From Loxodes magnus (Eukaryota; Ciliophora; Karyorelictea; Loxodida; Loxodidae), in the NCBI GenBank assembly GCA_946699065.1, contig CAMPDV010000042.1, forward strand, positions 744,001 to 808,000: 64,000 bases of DNA, given 5' to 3'. A model generated the notes under the pieces. The model was not told the DNA's origin. It did not search any database and saw only the letters and a list, made by a program, of their open reading frames with translations. Positions 62,401 through 64,000 of the stretch are shown piece after piece. Both the position numbers and the translations under genes were made by a program. Positions within the stretch are counted from its first letter, which is position 1, and the number at the start of each line of letters is the position of its first letter.

Positions 62401-63105
62401 GTTCAATATTCTAAATAAGTAGAAAAGTTAGAAAAGGTTAACACAAAAGAAGTAGAACAATTGAAAATACAGAACGAGCTAGAGAGAAAAAGTTACGATA
62501 AAATAATTAAAATATAGAAGAAGATGTAAACACCTACAGCTTTAAGTAGTGCTTAATAAAGCTAAGATTAGAATGATAAGAATTATTAGACTAAACAGAA
62601 TGCAAGCTCAAGATTAGAGTATAACGACTTATAAGAATCTATGCTTCAAAATGCAGAATCAATAAATAGCTTTTTACAGCATGTAGAGGATACTGTCATT
62701 AAGCTATTTTCTAAGTTTAAAATTTCTTTTCGTCAATCAACGCAAAAAAAAGTTTCATTTACTTAGTAAATTGAAAACAAAGAATAGGAGGACAATCAGT
62801 CTCTTCTATATAAAGCATCAGAAGCCTTTTAGAATTTGATAGAGTAGTTTTCTAAAGTTATAAGGGATAACAACTGGTTAATTGAGAGACTTAGTGATTT
62901 TGGAACTGAAAATAAATAGTTAAAGTAAAAATGCTTTTTAAGCTAAAAAACTAAAGCAAAATCATCTAGATAAATATCAAAAAGTATGGGGGATATTAAA
63001 AAGGAGTTAAAGCATTTTAGATAAATAAGTAAAGAATTTTAGGTAGCAAGGAAGAGTTTTTTAAACGAAATTTCTGAACCTTACAAACCTTTGCTAATTT
63101 AATGA
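59497..63105 (+). CDS. large coiled-coil protein, 1202 aa
   Basis: Unrecognised. ATG 59497 to TGA 63103-63105, 1202 codons in one frame without intron; an in-frame ATG at 59605 (MKNSSSPNLSKENK) is an alternative start and avoids a hydrophobic first stretch. Residues 40-400 are polar and basic, rich in S, Q and K. Residues 400-750 hold several R/Q-rich helices, some IQ-like (IKQHFNSRRVLRELL). Residues about 830-1060 form a long coiled coil (QLEEKYENAYSQLKLHYDLQ, KEISNLKEKFKKQKKEIEEQ, SQLKEQISKLEVQYSKQVEK). A further helical C-terminus ends NEISEPYKPLLIQ. A centrosomal, basal-body or cytoskeletal role would suit this layout but is inferred only. Confidence 0.75.
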
Positions 63106-64000
63106 ATTAATATTTAATTAAGCGACTTATATTTAAATAAATAAGAGAGGCAATCACAAAGATGTTTATATTAATATATAAATGAAATTCAAAATAAAGA
63201 TAGCTAAAATAAGCAAATACATGATAGAAGCTAAGTATATGAATTATACCTAAAGTAATTTTTTTCCTTTCATTATAGAGCCAAAGCATCAAAAAAAAAT
63301 TTCTAGTAATTAATCATAAAAGCCTCTTAATTTAGTTACTGTAATGAGGAATGGTACTCAGTATTATATTATAAACATGCTTTTAACTTTCTCATATCTC
63401 TGTTTTAATGATCTACAAAAGAAAAGAGGGAATATATTAAAGGTCTTAAATATCTAACATGTAAGGCAACTAACTACATACTTAGAGATAAATATCTTCT
63501 TATCAATACTAAAGAAAATTTTGAGAGCTAAATGAGGAAAAACGTAACAAACGCTCAAACTATAAAAGAGTAAACTAGCTTTTAGTATCTAACTATATTT
63601 AGATCTTTCTACATATCTCTATAAAACCAAACAAAAGAGCATATCATTCACTTTGAATAAAAGAATATATAAAGCTAATTAAGTTTAAAAGCTAAATATC
63701 AAAAGTAAGCATAAATCTTACTAGCTAAGCTTAAATAGATCCTTATTAATAAACATACTTGATTGTATAAAATATTCTATTAACTGAATATGAGAGAGCG
63801 AAATTGGTAAATCCTATCTAATTTGATATTAATTAACAGATTGAAGATTAAATTAATAAATGTGTAAATACAAATTTGGATTAAGTAACTAGCTAGAATA
63901 ATTTAGTTTGTATTAGCTTTATATTTTATAGTAAGCGATTATGAAATCAAAAAATATTTAAGATATCACAATTATGAATAAAAGGCATTTTTCACTTATG
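63106..64000. other. right-hand end, intergenic or start of a further gene
   Basis: Mostly AT-rich. From an ATG at 63408 one plus-strand frame reads weakly like protein to the window edge (MIYKRKEGIYQRSQ, RKFWELNEEKRNKRSN, EYERAKLVNPIQFD, QIEDQINKCVNTNLDQ). No domain or clear stop is seen, so it may be a partial gene or background. Confidence 0.3.

Noticed and set aside
1-64000. Bacterial, mitochondrial or viral origin
   Set aside because: Clear eukaryotic families (PLK, CDPK, dynein light chain), spliceosomal-type introns and a karyorelict code rule this out; no virus-like element was recognised.

Overview
The window looks like nuclear DNA of a karyorelict ciliate (Loxodes-like). The base composition is very AT-rich. 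No long gene can be read with the standard code, but coherent proteins appear at once if TAA and TAG are read as glutamine and TGA as tryptophan. TGA also ends the genes, so it is both a sense and a stop codon, as in NCBI code 27. Family motifs show this directly: the papain-type protease has S-E-Q-Q-L-V-D-C with both Q codons TAA; the CDPK has D-I-W-S with W = TGA; the Polo-box tryptophan of PLK is TGA. Coding sequences are broken only by tiny GT...AG introns of 16-26 nt. Once these are removed the exons of each gene add up to whole codons.

Layout. 1-9.5 kb: the 5' part of a gene running off the left edge, a small unknown gene, a lectin-glycosyltransferase (GT13) fusion and a coiled-coil gene. 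9.5-14.4 kb, minus strand: a repeat protein with 12 R-[TS]-H/N-F-x-L-G motifs, a calcium-dependent protein kinase and a four-TM protein. 16.4-23.6 kb: a membrane RING-H2 protein, a WW-domain protein, a VASt-domain protein and a circularly permuted GTPase of the YqeH/NOA1 type. 25.5-31.8 kb: a 1350-residue Kelch/Cys-rich multi-TM protein converging on a cadherin-like (CADG) membrane protein. 31.8-35.2 kb: gene-poor, holding a tRNA-like (SINE-like) element and one copy of a dispersed repeat. 35.2-43.7 kb: axonemal dynein light chain p28, a dead FCP/SCP-type phosphatase-like protein, Polo-like kinase, an ERICH3-like protein and a small secreted protein. 45-59.3 kb, all minus strand: papain-type protease, a small unknown protein, a netrin-like secreted protein, an acidic secreted protein, a triple HMG-box protein and two unknown proteins; the second copy of the dispersed repeat lies at 47.3 kb. 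59.5-63.1 kb: a 1202-residue coiled-coil protein.

There is no operon logic. The genes are independent eukaryotic units, some very close (48-57 bp apart). Several are ciliary or axonemal by family (p28, ERICH3-like, WW/CEP164-like, perhaps the H-F-x-L-G repeat protein). Intergenic DNA is long (up to 3.5 kb) and nearly featureless, unlike the compact macronuclear genomes of Tetrahymena or Paramecium. This fits Loxodes, where little DNA is eliminated from the macronucleus. No rRNA, intact tRNA, CRISPR array or recognisable virus-derived element was found.
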